From the NCBI GenBank assembly GCA_032622095.1, contig CP136061.1, positions 186,440,369 through 186,504,368 of the forward strand: DNA of 64,000 bases. Direction: 5' to 3'. Within the stretch, counting starts at the first letter, position 1, and each line of letters opens with the position of its first letter. Positions 1 to 10,182 of the stretch are shown piece by piece. The notes beneath the pieces were generated by a model that was given only the letters and a program-made list of their open reading frames with translations, had not been told where the DNA came from and did not search any database. The DNA comes from Siphonodentalium dalli (lineage: Eukaryota; Mollusca; Scaphopoda; Gadilida; Siphonodentaliidae). Position numbers and translations under genes: made by a program.

Positions 1-1549
1 ATCACATGATTGTCACATGTCACATGAAGCAGTCACATGATCGATCATGTGGTAACTCATTGACAATGCATAGATTCGCAACGATAGCATATTTTGAAGT
101 TTGCGCATAAGCGATCATGAATTTGATCATGGCTTTTGAAGTTTAGCACGTTATGGGAGAACACTGCGAATGCAACAACTTCGTCGAAATACATGGCATT
201 TCTCACAATTAAACTTCTTCAGTGTGTTATTATTATATGTATTGCGATGTGTTGTTTTTATAAAACCATGCCCATATTTTACCATAAAATGTGTTACACA
301 TATATAATTAAATAATAAACAATAATAGGTCATATGGTGGTGGCATGACCATATGGTCGTCTTCCAGCCGCCACCATTTGGAAACGGAAAATATGGACAC
401 AAATATGGAAGATATACAAATTTATACAAAATTGGCATTTATGCAAAATTGACATACTGGGTGGGGTTCAAACCATATAATATAATGAAATAATGAAATA
501 ATAATGACACGAGGCTTTGTGTGAGTCTGCGTTGTTTACAAATTGATTATTTGATTAAATTTTTTTAATCTTTAGCTAAAAAGTTCAGAGATAAAATTGT
601 TCAGACTAGACAATGTTCTAATCAGTTTGCACCAAATAGTTAATATTTGCACTGTATATAGGCACTCAACAACACAGAAGATTGAAAAAAACAAATATCT
701 ACATGCATATATACACATAAGCGCATACATACATGCATTTACATATATATTCATCAGGCACATCTTCTCATTTTTTTAAATTCATTTTACTAATGAGAGA
801 AGGTCGTTTTATAGTTATAATTTCTTTCCTTATTGGAAGTTCAATTCCAAAAGTTAGAGTTAATTCTATCTTTTTAGTACAATCTGGACAAAACTTGTTT
901 TTGCACTTAATATTCGAAGAATAATTGTCAATAATAGTTTTGGTAAATTTGTTCTTAAAGCCTGACTTCGATTGGATATTCTGTAGAGTAACGTCAAGAG
1001 TGTTCCAAATTTTTGGAAATGCATGAATGGGTAGTTTTTCAGTGAATTTAATGCGAGCTCTTGTTTCCTGTATTTTTCCTGAGGACAATATATAATAGAC
1101 AATGATCATCTCGAAAACATTCCAATTTCCAGATACCCTTAGTTGTGTGGCAATAAAGAGCATTTCATTTCAATTTATCGTAACGTGGTTTAACAAAAAT
1201 AATTCTGCTTATTGCTGTGGGAGTTAATAAATTATAACCACGCCATTCATTAGCAATATGATATGAAAAGTTTATTTTCATAGTTATGAATCATGTGTAT
1301 ATTAGGACAATGTATATATACATATATTCGGAATATTGTACACCAACACAATCTTGCTGACTCCGTGTGTCAATAAAGAGAGTTTGTTTTTAATTTAACA
1401 TAACGCGGTAACACATACAGATATGTTTGTTTATTTTCGTACTTTGTATGGATGTCAGATGATGCATTTCATAAATTATATTCTGCATAATAGGTATACA
1501 ATATATAGTATACGAAGCATGCATATGATAATGCTATATACATCTTACA
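1..1549 (+). repeat. Left inverted-repeat copy, first segment
   Basis: This segment matches the reverse complement of the sequence ending near 17195. Clear blocks are 1-90 (CACATGATCGATCATGTGGT against a nearly identical string near 17130-17160), 215-300 and 1115-1356. The middle part (about 300-1100) is absent from the other copy and holds a LINE remnant. A second, shorter unit of the same repeat begins at about 1360 with the motif CAATAAAGAG and is then interrupted by a Helitron-like element. Since the match is already present at base 1, the repeat may continue outside the window. Confidence 0.75.
768..1090 (-). pseudogene. C-terminal remnant of a non-LTR retrotransposon polymerase
   Basis: The minus-strand reading frame contains FPKIWNTLDVTLQN, then a Phe-Lys-rich stretch, and ends with a cysteine pattern C-x4-C-x2-C (KCKNKFCPDC). 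This order (P..WN.L, a lysine-rich helix, then cysteines) is common at the C-terminus of CR1- and RTE-type LINE proteins. No reverse transcriptase domain is present here, so the fragment is 5'-truncated. It sits in a block found only in the left copy of the inverted repeat, so it arrived after the copies separated. The assignment rests on this short pattern alone. Confidence 0.45.
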
Positions 1550-1619
1550 TCTATATCTATATTTGCGAATGTCTGTCTTGTCCGTCTGTGATATTCACAG
1601 GGGACCACCTAGATGGCAC

Positions 1620-2690
1620 AAAAGGGGTCTAATAGGGGTAACTTTTTACGAGAAAGATAATGGCGAGGGTTAGAATTTTCTAAAGTAACGCCGTTGTTGT
1701 CAGGGGCAGAAAAGGGGGAGGGGCAGAAAAAACATTTGTCGCTGATTGCCACCAAACTTATATATAATCATCCCCATAATATGAGGAATAATGGTGTGGT
1801 TTAAATTTGTCAAAAGTCGCGCCGTTCGCGTCAGGGATGCCCGGAAGGGGAGAGGGGCACCAAAATTGATCAAAATAATTTTAGCGCCGAATTCCACCAA
1901 ATTGATGCACATTCTTCTGAGATCTTCTCCATGATACAAGGAATCTTATTGTGTGATTTTAAAAAAACAAATTGGTGTCGTTGGGATGAGAGATTTGGGG
2001 GGGGGGGGGGGGGGGGGGGGGGCGGTGGGTGGGTACTAAATCTGATAAGAATTGGTTTAGTCGCCGATTGCCACGAAACTTATACAAATTCATCCCCATG
2101 GTATGAGGTGTCTAATGGTGTGGCTTAAAGCTGTCAAAAGTGGCGTCATTCGAGTCAGGGGTGCACTGAAAGGGAGAGGGGCACCAAAATTGATACACAA
2201 TATTTTTAGCACCAATTTCCACCAAATTGATACATTCTTATCCATGATATGAGAAATCTAATCATGTGATTTTAAAGACATCATATTGGTGCTGCTTTGG
2301 TGAGAGATGGGGGTGAGGTGGACACTAAATTTGATAAAAATTTGTTTAGTCGTGGATTAGCACCATACTTACAAATAATAATCTCCATGATATCAGGAGT
2401 CTAATTGTGTGGTTTAAAGATGTCAAAAGTGGGGCCATTCGAGTCAGGGGTGCCTAGAGGGTGAGAGGGACACAAACATTGATAAACAATGTGTTTAGCG
2501 CCGATTTCCACCTAATTGATACATATTCTCCTCCGTGATACAAATAATATAATCGTGTGGTTTAAATGCGCCAAATTGGTGCCTTTTGGGTGAGAGATAT
2601 GCAATGGTGGCCCTAAATTTGATACGAATTTGTATACTCGCCAATTTTCATAAATTTTATATATATTCATCTCTATAATGAGTCTAAGTG
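1620..2690 (+). repeat. Satellite array inside the Helitron-like element, about 148-bp units
   Basis: A recurring core near CCACCAAA(C/T)TTAT occurs at about 1747, 1892, 2071, 2218, 2359, 2507 and 2645, giving units of roughly 140-180 bp. Odd and even units differ in a regular way (one type has GATTGCCACCAAACTTAT, the other TTCCACCAAATTGATAC), so the true period is a dimer of about 300 bp. Shared words include GTCAAAAGT, TCAGGGGTGC and GAGAGGGGCACC. No coding potential is evident. Confidence 0.8.
1997..2022 (+). repeat. Run of 26 G
   Basis: An uninterrupted G tract lies inside one satellite unit. Such runs can form G-quadruplexes and are also prone to length errors in sequencing, so the exact count is uncertain. 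Confidence 0.95.
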
Positions 2691-4906
2691 TTAGGGCTTC
2701 ACGGTATTTCGGTTTTTAGTCATATCGCAATACTGTTTTTGACACCGTGTAGTCGGTTTCACTTTATGCAATAGTCGGTACATCGTAGCCGCCGGTGTGG
2801 ATATTAATACCGACGATATGACTATAAGTTTCAAGTATTTAACAACCCTCAACACCTCTAATGCTGAGACAAAGGCCATGGCTAACGGCTTCGGTTTAGC
2901 ATGGGCGTCAAAATTAATTAACTCTAACTGCTCCATAAGCGTTGTCAACAGACTGCAGACAATCAAGTCGCATGCCTCATTGAATGGGCGGAAATTGATG
3001 TTTATATAGTCTGTTCTCAGCTCAATATTGCTGGAAGGTTTCCTGGTCAAATACAATAAAAAAATGTGTGGTGTTTGTATAATCTGGAGACTCAATGACG
3101 CACGTTCAACAGCGCCACAAAAGCTTATCCATTAGACGTATAATGCTCTAACTGATTAGATAATTAATGAAAGATATAACTACACGGTCAGATATCAGTC
3201 CTATACATCCAGTTCTCATGCTACTTTCAAAATGGAAAAGTTAAAATCAGATACGGACTTACTTCCAAAACCAAACACTACATCACCTGTGTGGACCTAC
3301 TTTGGTTTAGAATCCGGCGACGATGGCACACCCAAAGACGACTCACATGCGATATGCCGATTATGCAACAAGAAGATGGCTGCAAAATCCGGCAACACAT
3401 CAAACCTTCTTAACTCATTTAAAGAATAACCATCCTCCAACATATAGTAAGATTAACAATGTTCTGAAACGAAAGCGCGACGAAACGTACACACCAACAA
3501 AACAACCAATGATAACAAGCACAGTGCAGGCATCATCATCATATGAAACGAACTCACGCCGATGGAACCTTCTGACATCATCAGTAACGGTACATATTGC
3601 AGGGGATATGGTTCCAATATACACCGTTGATCGTAAATTCTTTCAAAAAATGTTACGGAACTTCGATCCCAGATATCAGCTGCCCTGTCGGAATTATTTC
3701 AGTGATACTGCTATTCCAAAATTGTATAATGATATGCGTGAGCGTGTGCTTCTGGAGATGAACGAGGTCGAGTTTTTCTCGGCAACAACCAATATGTGGT
3801 CGTCAATCGGAATGGTTCCTTATTTAGGGTTCACGGTGCATTTTATTGACAAGGATTGGAGCCTACAATCTCGTGTTCTAGAAACATTGTATTTCCCAGA
3901 GTCTCACACTGGTGCAAACATCGCCGAAGTTATGAAGGACGTACTGAAATCATGGAACATAACAAGTTCGCAGTTAGTTTGTCTGATGACCTTAATGGCA
4001 GTAACATCGTCAGTGCTGCAGAACAGTTAGAGTGGACTCGATTATCATGTTTCGGCCACAATATTAACCTTGCCTGAGGTCTTGCAGTGTGTCGAAAAGT
4101 GGTGTCTGCTTTCTCAACAAGTTGGAAACGGCGCCGTGCTCTCACTGTTGCTCAAAAGGAGTTGAAACTAGACGAGCATTCACTATATAATTGTCGATTG
4201 TCCCACACGATGGGGTACAAAGTATGACATGGTAAAGCGCATCTCGGAACAGGAGGCAGCTATTCGCAAAGTTCTTAGTTCCAGCAACAAAACGTCACAT
4301 TTAGTTCCCACATGGCAAGATAATGACGTATTTGAGGCTGTAATTGAAGGACTCGAACCAGTGTCTGATTTTACAGACATATTATCGGCTGAAAACTATG
4401 TGACAGTATCTTCCTTAAAGCCAATGATGGACCACCTCGACACAGAACTACTTAAGACTGATAACAACAAGCACAAACTGACACATGATGTGAAAAAGCA
4501 AATTAAGTCATATATGGATGATAAATATGATGACGATGAGACTGATCGACTCATTTGTTTGGCATCTTTCCTCGATCCACGCTACAAAAATCGTTTCCTA
4601 AATGAGGAGGACTTAAAGTTTGTCAAATTAGACATCACTGACAACAAAACAATGCATGTGGCCAATAAACCAACCAAAGAAACAGTTGACGACATTCAAC
4701 CAGCTACTAAGAAGAAGAAGACACTTGTGTCACTGTTTGCTGCAAAAACTACAGTTTTCGATGGTGACTCGTCTGATGATAAGTTCATTTCGAATGAGAT
4801 TGACAGCTATCTGGCATTGCCATGTGCCACTGACGATACCAACCCATTGGACTCGTGGAAAGTGAACAATAAACAAATATCCACAGAGGGTTTCACATCA
4901 CTTTAA
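2688..4906 (+). pseudogene. hAT-superfamily transposase (ZBED-like), frameshifted and 3'-truncated
   Basis: A 5' terminus typical of hAT elements (AGTGTTAGGGCTTCACGG) lies at about 2688. Coding starts near 3232. A BED zinc finger follows (aromatic WTYF, CRLC cysteines, then HLKNNH histidines), but the frame changes between the cysteines and the histidines (about 3395-3425). The core has FSATTNMWSS and a terminal HT motif. A second shift near 3950 leads to CFGHNINLA with a stop at 4077. A third shift lies between 4077 and 4199, after which CPTRW appears (4199-4213), a conserved hAT motif. The last frame runs to 4906 and stops before the usual C-terminal dimerisation region; no right terminal repeat is seen. 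The host Helitron end lies only 28 bp away. Confidence 0.85.
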
Positions 4907-4935
4907 CCTGGGCAATGCCGGGTAACCCTGCTAGT
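4905..4935 (+). other. Helitron-like 3' terminus
   Basis: A hairpin is formed by CCTGG and CCGGG around a GCAATG loop (one G-T pair). It is followed by about ten bases, then CTAG at 4931-4934 and T at 4935. This is the arrangement expected of a Helitron 3' end. Confidence 0.7.
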
Positions 4936-5522
4936 GTATATATATTTTCGGTATAGTGCCCCCCCCAAAACAGTCTTGCCGACTGACACTGATGAAAATT
5001 TGCTGCGTCTGTGCGTGGTTAGTGGCCTATAAACAGAGCACTCTAGCGGAGCAATCTATTGAATATCCCGGTCATAAAACATCCACGACGACAATGTATT
5101 TTTTAAATCTTCAATTGAAAACCAATAACTTTATTCACAACTCTAATGTATACATATTATATATAAACCTTAGCCCGGCCTAAATTACACCATATACAAG
5201 CCTTAATTTCAATTGTTGACATGCTGCCATGTAGTTATTCTATTAAACACGTGCACGATTCTGTGCTGTTAACATCGCCACTTGCAACCGCGATTACATA
5301 ATATTGATGACGTCATAATTAGGCAGACACAATTAACTCTGACTTCGATTCCGCTTTTAAGTTTGTCAACTCATATGACGTCATGACGATTAGCGACGGA
5401 GATAGCCGGACAACCGGTGGAGGTATTATTTATTTTTCAGCTCATTTATTATGCGATAGTTATGGGACCTGGGTTATTGTGTTCACGATATAGGGTGCTT
5501 TCTGATAGTGTTTTGTTGTATT
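4935..5522 (+). repeat. Left inverted-repeat copy, second segment
   Basis: The left repeat resumes here after the Helitron-like insertion. It matches the reverse complement of the right copy in two clear blocks: 4940-5090 (shared words GTGCGTGGTTA, GGCCTATAAA, TCTATTGAATAT) against 16400-16550, and 5305-5522 (GACACAATTAACTC, GCGACGGAGATAGCCG, TATTATTTATTT) against 15170-15390. Between these blocks the two copies differ; the right copy has about 800 bp more, including a THAP fragment. The match ends near 5522. Confidence 0.75.
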
Positions 5523-5907
5523 CATTAGGATAGCAATCCTTTAAATTAGAATAGATTTAGATAAACTCATAGAAAGAAAGCACCTGTCATAATAACATCC
5601 ATTTAACTAAAGTTGGGGACTCAGGGGAAGGGGGTGATTCACCATGTCCCTTCAGAGTAGCCTCTAGCATGCCACATGCATGTAAATAGTTTAAACAAGA
5701 GCACTGCTGTTGTGTTGCTAAAACTGCCTGTTTGTTTTCGTTTGCTATACAAATTTTATGAAATCAGGTGAAAAAGTCAAAAAAGGGCTGATTGCTGAAG
5801 ATTTCAGTTCTCAGATATGATTTTCAGCACCAGAAAAGAAATTAAAATAAAAGCAGTACATTTACTCTCAAGATTGTCATATTTCCTTGACAAAATAATG
5901 ACCTTAC
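5523..5907. other. Intron or 3' flank with no recognised feature
   Basis: AT-rich sequence directly downstream (on the minus strand) of the last recognised exon. A short AACAAGAG word at about 5695 resembles the start of a repeat family found elsewhere in the window, but nothing more of that family follows. No open coding frame is supported. Confidence 0.5.
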
Positions 5908-5990
5908 CTCAAATAGTTTAAATTGATTCCTCTCAACTTCAATGGCTTTCTCAGATTGGCCAATATTCTCTTCAAGCTCAAAGATTTTCA
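5908..5990 (-). CDS. Coiled-coil gene, exon (most 3' one recognised)
   Basis: Reading the minus strand, a T-rich tract ending in AG precedes the exon, and GTAAGG follows it. The 83-nt exon starts with the last two bases of a codon and ends at a codon border. It encodes a heptad-like stretch rich in E, K and L (KIFELEENIGQSEKAIEVER and seven more residues). The previous recognised exon (9295-9416) ends in a different phase, so at least one exon between them is missing from this annotation. A hAT element begins only 38 bp beyond the exon border, close to the polypyrimidine tract. Confidence 0.7.
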
Positions 5991-6027
5991 CTAAAAAATG
6001 TAAATGGTGATCAGGGACAATTGAAGT

Positions 6028-6404
6028 CAGGGGCGCCGGAAGAGGGGGGCAGAGGGGGCAGCTGACCCCCCTGCCCTTGACCAAGGGGGGCGAGCGGGGG
6101 CAGGACTTGCCCTTTTTCTGGAGACAGAAAATGCTTTTTGTGTGTTTAATCTCGTGTTTTTATAGCAAAATGTGACTTTTTTGGTCCAAATACCACCAAT
6201 TTCACAAGGAATATTAATTTTTTGTCAATTTTATCACAAAACGGCCATAAAAACCGACAAATACCATTAAAACAGGGATTTTTGACACAATGAATTTATG
6301 GTTATTTTCCCGAGTTTGCGGAGAAAATGCCCTTTTTTGCGGAAAAGTGCCCTTTTTGTAGGCTCTGCCCCCCCCCCTGCCCTTGGATGCTTCCGGCGCC
6401 CCTG
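6028..6404. mobile_element. Short non-autonomous hAT element, 377 bp
   Basis: The termini are CAGGGGCGCCGGAAG and its reverse complement CTTCCGGCGCCCCTG. The sequence ATTGAAGT is duplicated on both sides (6020-6027 and 6405-6412). An 8-bp target duplication and a terminus starting CAGGGG are hallmarks of the hAT superfamily. There is no coding capacity; the interior contains G- and C-runs and stretches resembling the termini (TTGCCCTTTTT). Confidence 0.9.
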
Positions 6405-6412
6405 ATTGAAGT

Positions 6413-7760
6413 TGATTCAAACGGGTAAGTCAATATCGCATAATGAATCATTGAAGCTACATGCTTGCCTAAATTATCAGTTCACATGGTATGAATTTTA
6501 CTCATTAGCATAGATTCTATTGATATTATGAAGGCTAATCCTGTGAAAAGGAGAGAATAAATGAAAGTGTCAATGACAATGTAGCTGAACTTGGAGAAGG
6601 GATAATGTCATACATTACAGTCAACAGAGTGTTAAGGAATGCGGAAAGTTTAAATGTTTAAGCTTTACCGGAAGTCAACCTGAAGATGTTTGGGATTAAT
6701 TGCATGAAAAATATTGGCTGTAGGGCATGCAGAGAGTAAAATTCAAGATAGCTGCCAAATATCATTCAAATTTGATAGCTCCCATCTAGAAGTGATCCTA
6801 AACATTTTCAAAACAAATTCTCCAATAAATGTGGTCTGCTAGGTGTGCCAATGAATTCACATCGATAGCTCCTATCTAGAGGTCACCCCGAAGATTCAGA
6901 TGAAGTTTGGTGACGATTGCATGCATGCATGCAAAGAGTAAAATCCAAGATGGCCACTGTTAGCCATATTTTAATTGTGACAAATTTCGGAAAAAAAAAT
7001 TGGTAGCTCCTATCTAGTGATCACAAGAAACACTGTCCAACAGGCTTGCGGCCTATCAGTGTCCTACATTGGCCTATCGGTGCTTTTGTCTATTACGGGG
7101 AATCACAATCACAAATTGACAGAACACTGTTGAAATAAAATTATAATAGGAACTTATTTATATAACCTTTTTGGTTTTAACTTATGGAAGGGTCATCTGG
7201 CGACGTTCAGTTCAAATGGGGGTATTGGGACTTATATTTAAATAAAAAAATGGGTGTACCGACAACTAGGGCATAGTTCAACTTTTCCCAATATCGGCAT
7301 TCTAGTGAGTTTTAGCAATTCCTGGGCATAACTTGTAGACATTTTGTTGAATTGATGTTAACGGAGTGCATGCAAAGCGAAAATACCGGCATATATATAT
7401 CAGAACTTTGTAAATATGTGAAAATCGGATGAAACTTTGGGTGGTGATAACAACTGAAAGTGTCAATGACACTGAACTTCAACTTGGAGAGGGGATAATG
7501 TCATACATTACAGTCAATGGAGCAATAAGGAATTGTGGACAATATAAATGTTTAAGTAATACTAAGGTCAACCCAGAGAGCCATATGAAGCTTGGGATCA
7601 ATCAAATGGGAAATGATGCATAAAGGGTTTGACAAAGGATTTAGTCAAGCAAAGAGCAAAATTCAAGATGGCTGCCAGCGGCTATGTTTTTAATCGAAAA
7701 TCATTCAAATTTGATAGCACCCATCTAGAGGTGATCTGTATTTCATACCTGACACATTGT
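6413..7760. repeat. Diverged units of the dispersed CAAGATGGC repeat, in an intron
   Basis: Two stretches (about 6545-7030 and 7430-7760) share words with the large satellite at the right end of the window and with copies near 45 and 54 kb: GTGTCAATGACA, ATTCAAGATGGCTGCC, TAGCTCCCATCTAGA and GATGAAACTTTGGG. The units are much more diverged than at the right end. Between them (7030-7430) is AT-rich sequence including a small GC palindrome, AGGCTTGCGGCCT. Nothing here looks coding. Confidence 0.65.
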
Positions 7761-8277
7761 ATGTATAACTTGTATACCGATAGGTGCCTGAATATAATGA
7801 GTCACTTTAAAATGACATCTTAAAGCTCAAGAGGATTTAACTCACATTCGCAAAGGTGACATTGCTCAGCTAGCACGAAATTATGTCTGAAATGAAACGA
7901 GAAAACAGGTGTGATAGAACACATGCTGTAACTTTTGACAATTGTTGGCTTCATGAGCAGAATATATTGAATGTGGCACCAAGCATAGATATAAAGATCA
8001 GGTCTACAGATTGTCTAATTTGGATATTAAAGGACAAACCGTAGACAGACTAGTGGCCGATGGCGAAAATTCAAAATCCTTTCACCTGAAATAGATTTTT
8101 CCTAGATTAATAACATTATAATATACCTCTATTCCATGGAGACTACAGTAATAATAATTAATGTCATTAAGCTGAATTTGTTTCAGTCCGTATGTCAAAC
8201 ATATGTAATTTTATAATGGGATTGATCATTATTCTTGTATGATTGCGGGAGCTCATTCCAAACATGTATTCAGACAA
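7761..8277. other. Intron sequence with no recognised feature
   Basis: AT-rich, without a convincing repeat or splice-bordered open frame on either strand. The exon missing between 9295 and 5990 could be here, but I could not identify it. Confidence 0.4.
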
Positions 8278-8880
8278 AACAAGAGGTGTGCACTCGCGTG
8301 CCAGCATACCCCCACCGTGGAAAATTCAACCCGCATTATCCGTAAACCCAACAAAAAATATTTTTAACTTAAAAATAAAATTTGGATTAATAATATCGAT
8401 AAGGTGTCGCAAGAAGCTTGTACAGAAAAAAATATTCAAATTGGTTCATATTTGTTCGAATGATTGGAAAATATCCTAACTTGATAGCATCCACACAAAA
8501 AAAATCCCAAAATTTTCTAAGTCAAAATAAGTCGAAAATGAAGTGTAATGTTAGGAAAAACAGTCCGAGCCAAACCTGAGCCGCATCATGTAGAGAGGTC
8601 GGTCAAAATAAGTCGAAAAGTAAGGCGTAACTTAAAAAAGAAAGTCGGACCGCACCACAATTAGCATCATGCGGAGAAGCGGTCCTAAGGAGATTGCATA
8701 CAAAAAATTATTGAAATCGGTTCATAGTTGTTCGAGTTATGAGGTCGGACGGACGGACAGACACACGGACGGAGAAAGTGTGACGGACAGACGTCCGTTG
8801 GACGGACACACGGAGGGAGAAAGTGTGACGGACATACAGTCAATCCAGTATACCCCCCATTTTCTTCAGAATTTAATGTT
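8278..8880 (+). repeat. AACAAGAG-type repeat element ending in ACGG runs
   Basis: It begins AACAAGAGGTGTGCACTCGCGTGC (split here: AACAAGAG, then the hairpin GCACTCGCGTGC). The body has two imperfect units containing AAGTCAAAATAAGTCGAAAA. It ends in runs of GGACGGACGGAC and GAAAGTGTGACGGAC, followed by CAGTATACCCCCCATTTTC. The same plan of hairpin, tandem body and ACGG run is seen in other, sequence-unrelated families in this window. Confidence 0.7.
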
Positions 8881-9294
8881 CTACAGCATTAGAAGATGAA
8901 TGTTTCATATTTAACTGGTTATTTTTAACAATGAACATGAAGAATTTATTTAATATGAGTTATTTCCAGTTTCTGGATAAATTCCAGGGTAATTTAGTAA
9001 GGATAGTCATGTGGCGTAACTTCTCAATAAATTTGAACACAATTATGTGATGAAGAAACGCACTTCTTCACATTTTGGCACACTCTTTACCAACGCGATT
9101 TTGGTGTTATAAAGATATGGCATCTATCTATGGTTGGTCAAGAAAATTAAAAACATTGATTTTCCCTCCGAATTAATTGATTTCAAGCCAAATATATCAA
9201 GGAGGTTTGATTAAAATATATTAGAATTGAGTCACTTAAGATTAATGGACAAAAAAAATTTCACAACTGGACATGAAATAAAATGAATGACTAC

Positions 9295-9416
9295 CTTTTT
9301 AGCTTCTCAATTTTGTCATGGAGGCCATTCTTTTCTTGAAATATTATCTCCAATTGTGCGCTCTTGTCATTGAGGGATGCATTCAGAGTACTCAGCTGTA
9401 GTTTCATACTCAAAAC
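9295..9416 (-). CDS. Coiled-coil gene, exon
   Basis: The 122-nt minus-strand exon lies between an acceptor (GTTCTCTAG) and a donor (GTAGTC). It starts at a codon border, in agreement with exon 9854-10008, and ends with two bases of a codon. It encodes a leucine-spaced helix (LSMKLQLSTLNASLNDKSAQ, then LEIIFQEKNGL and KIEKLK), again coiled-coil in character. The intron to the preceding exon is only 437 bp, the second shortest in the set after the 42 kb pair (470 bp or less for both), and it is free of recognisable transposons. Confidence 0.8.
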
Positions 9417-9853
9417 CTAGAGAACATATAGAATAAGAGATGAAAGGGACCATTTCACCCTTGTTGTTTTCTTGCTACATAATGTAATTCAATTAACAAT
9501 ACATCAACAAAGTCAATGCTATAATATTTAATAATTATATAACATTCTATTACATTTATAAAGCTGAAATAATTTGTGTGACTTTCATGGCATGATATTG
9601 CCTGATTGATGTCTCAACAAAACATTTCTATGAAAATATTAAATGTCAGTCAAATGGGAATTATTTTCCATTTGGCAAATGATGGTGCAAACCATGATAG
9701 AGAACCATATAACAATTAGACAATTCATCATTATTGCAGGGTTAATCCCCAAAAAAATGTGATAACTGGTTGCACTCATATGCTGGTACTTAATTTGCTG
9801 ACAAACACTGAAAATTTAACGTGAAAAATATTGAAAAGTAAATAAGATGTTAC

Positions 9854-10008
9854 CTCCTCTTCCTGTGCATATTTTACTTCTTTCTCTAACCTAAGTTGTT
9901 CCTTAAGGCACTTTATTTTGCTTTCTATGCTGAGAGTGAAGTCATTTTCAGCCAGATGTAGAATGTGTAATGATTCCTCTTGCATATCTTTTATTTTGAA
10001 ATTTTCAT
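9854..10008 (-). CDS. Coiled-coil gene, exon
   Basis: The 155-nt exon follows a CATTTTAG acceptor and is followed by GTAACA. The first two bases complete the codon left open by exon 22329-22366 (phase 1 on both sides), and it ends at a codon border, matching 9295-9416. The peptide has ENFKIKDMQEESLHILHLAE and later KIKCLKEQLRLEKEVKYAQE, with leucines and charged residues in helical spacing. Start and end phases both fit the neighbours, which supports this as true host coding sequence. Confidence 0.8.
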
Positions 10009-10182
10009 CTAAAATGTCAGATTTTAAATGATTTAAGATAAATTTACAATGAAAACCTAACAAATTCATAAGATTTCATGGATTTTTTTAGAAAATTTCA
10101 ATGCCTCTCAACGATGCTGTATATCAAAAGAATATGATAGGAGGAGGATGTCAGAGAAGAGAAATAAATTATCGTAACACAC

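Larger units (their letters stand above)
1550..4934 (+). mobile_element. Helitron-like element, 3.4 kb, with captured hAT fragment and satellite
   Basis: The left end begins TCTATATCTATATTTGCGAA after an A at 1549. The right end has a short GC-rich hairpin (CTGGGCAATGCCGGG) followed by CTAG and a T at 4935. Helitrons start with TC, end with a hairpin plus CTRR, and insert between A and T without duplicating the target, so all four features fit. Joining 1549 to 4935 restores a sequence parallel to the uninterrupted unit at 1290-1330 and to the right copy near 16560. No Rep/helicase gene is present, so the element is non-autonomous. It carries a satellite array and a broken hAT transposase. Confidence 0.75.

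Noticed and set aside
2691-3095. 134-codon open frame on the minus strand
   Set aside because: It overlaps the hAT 5' region on the opposite strand, shows no domain and ends in the hAT terminus.
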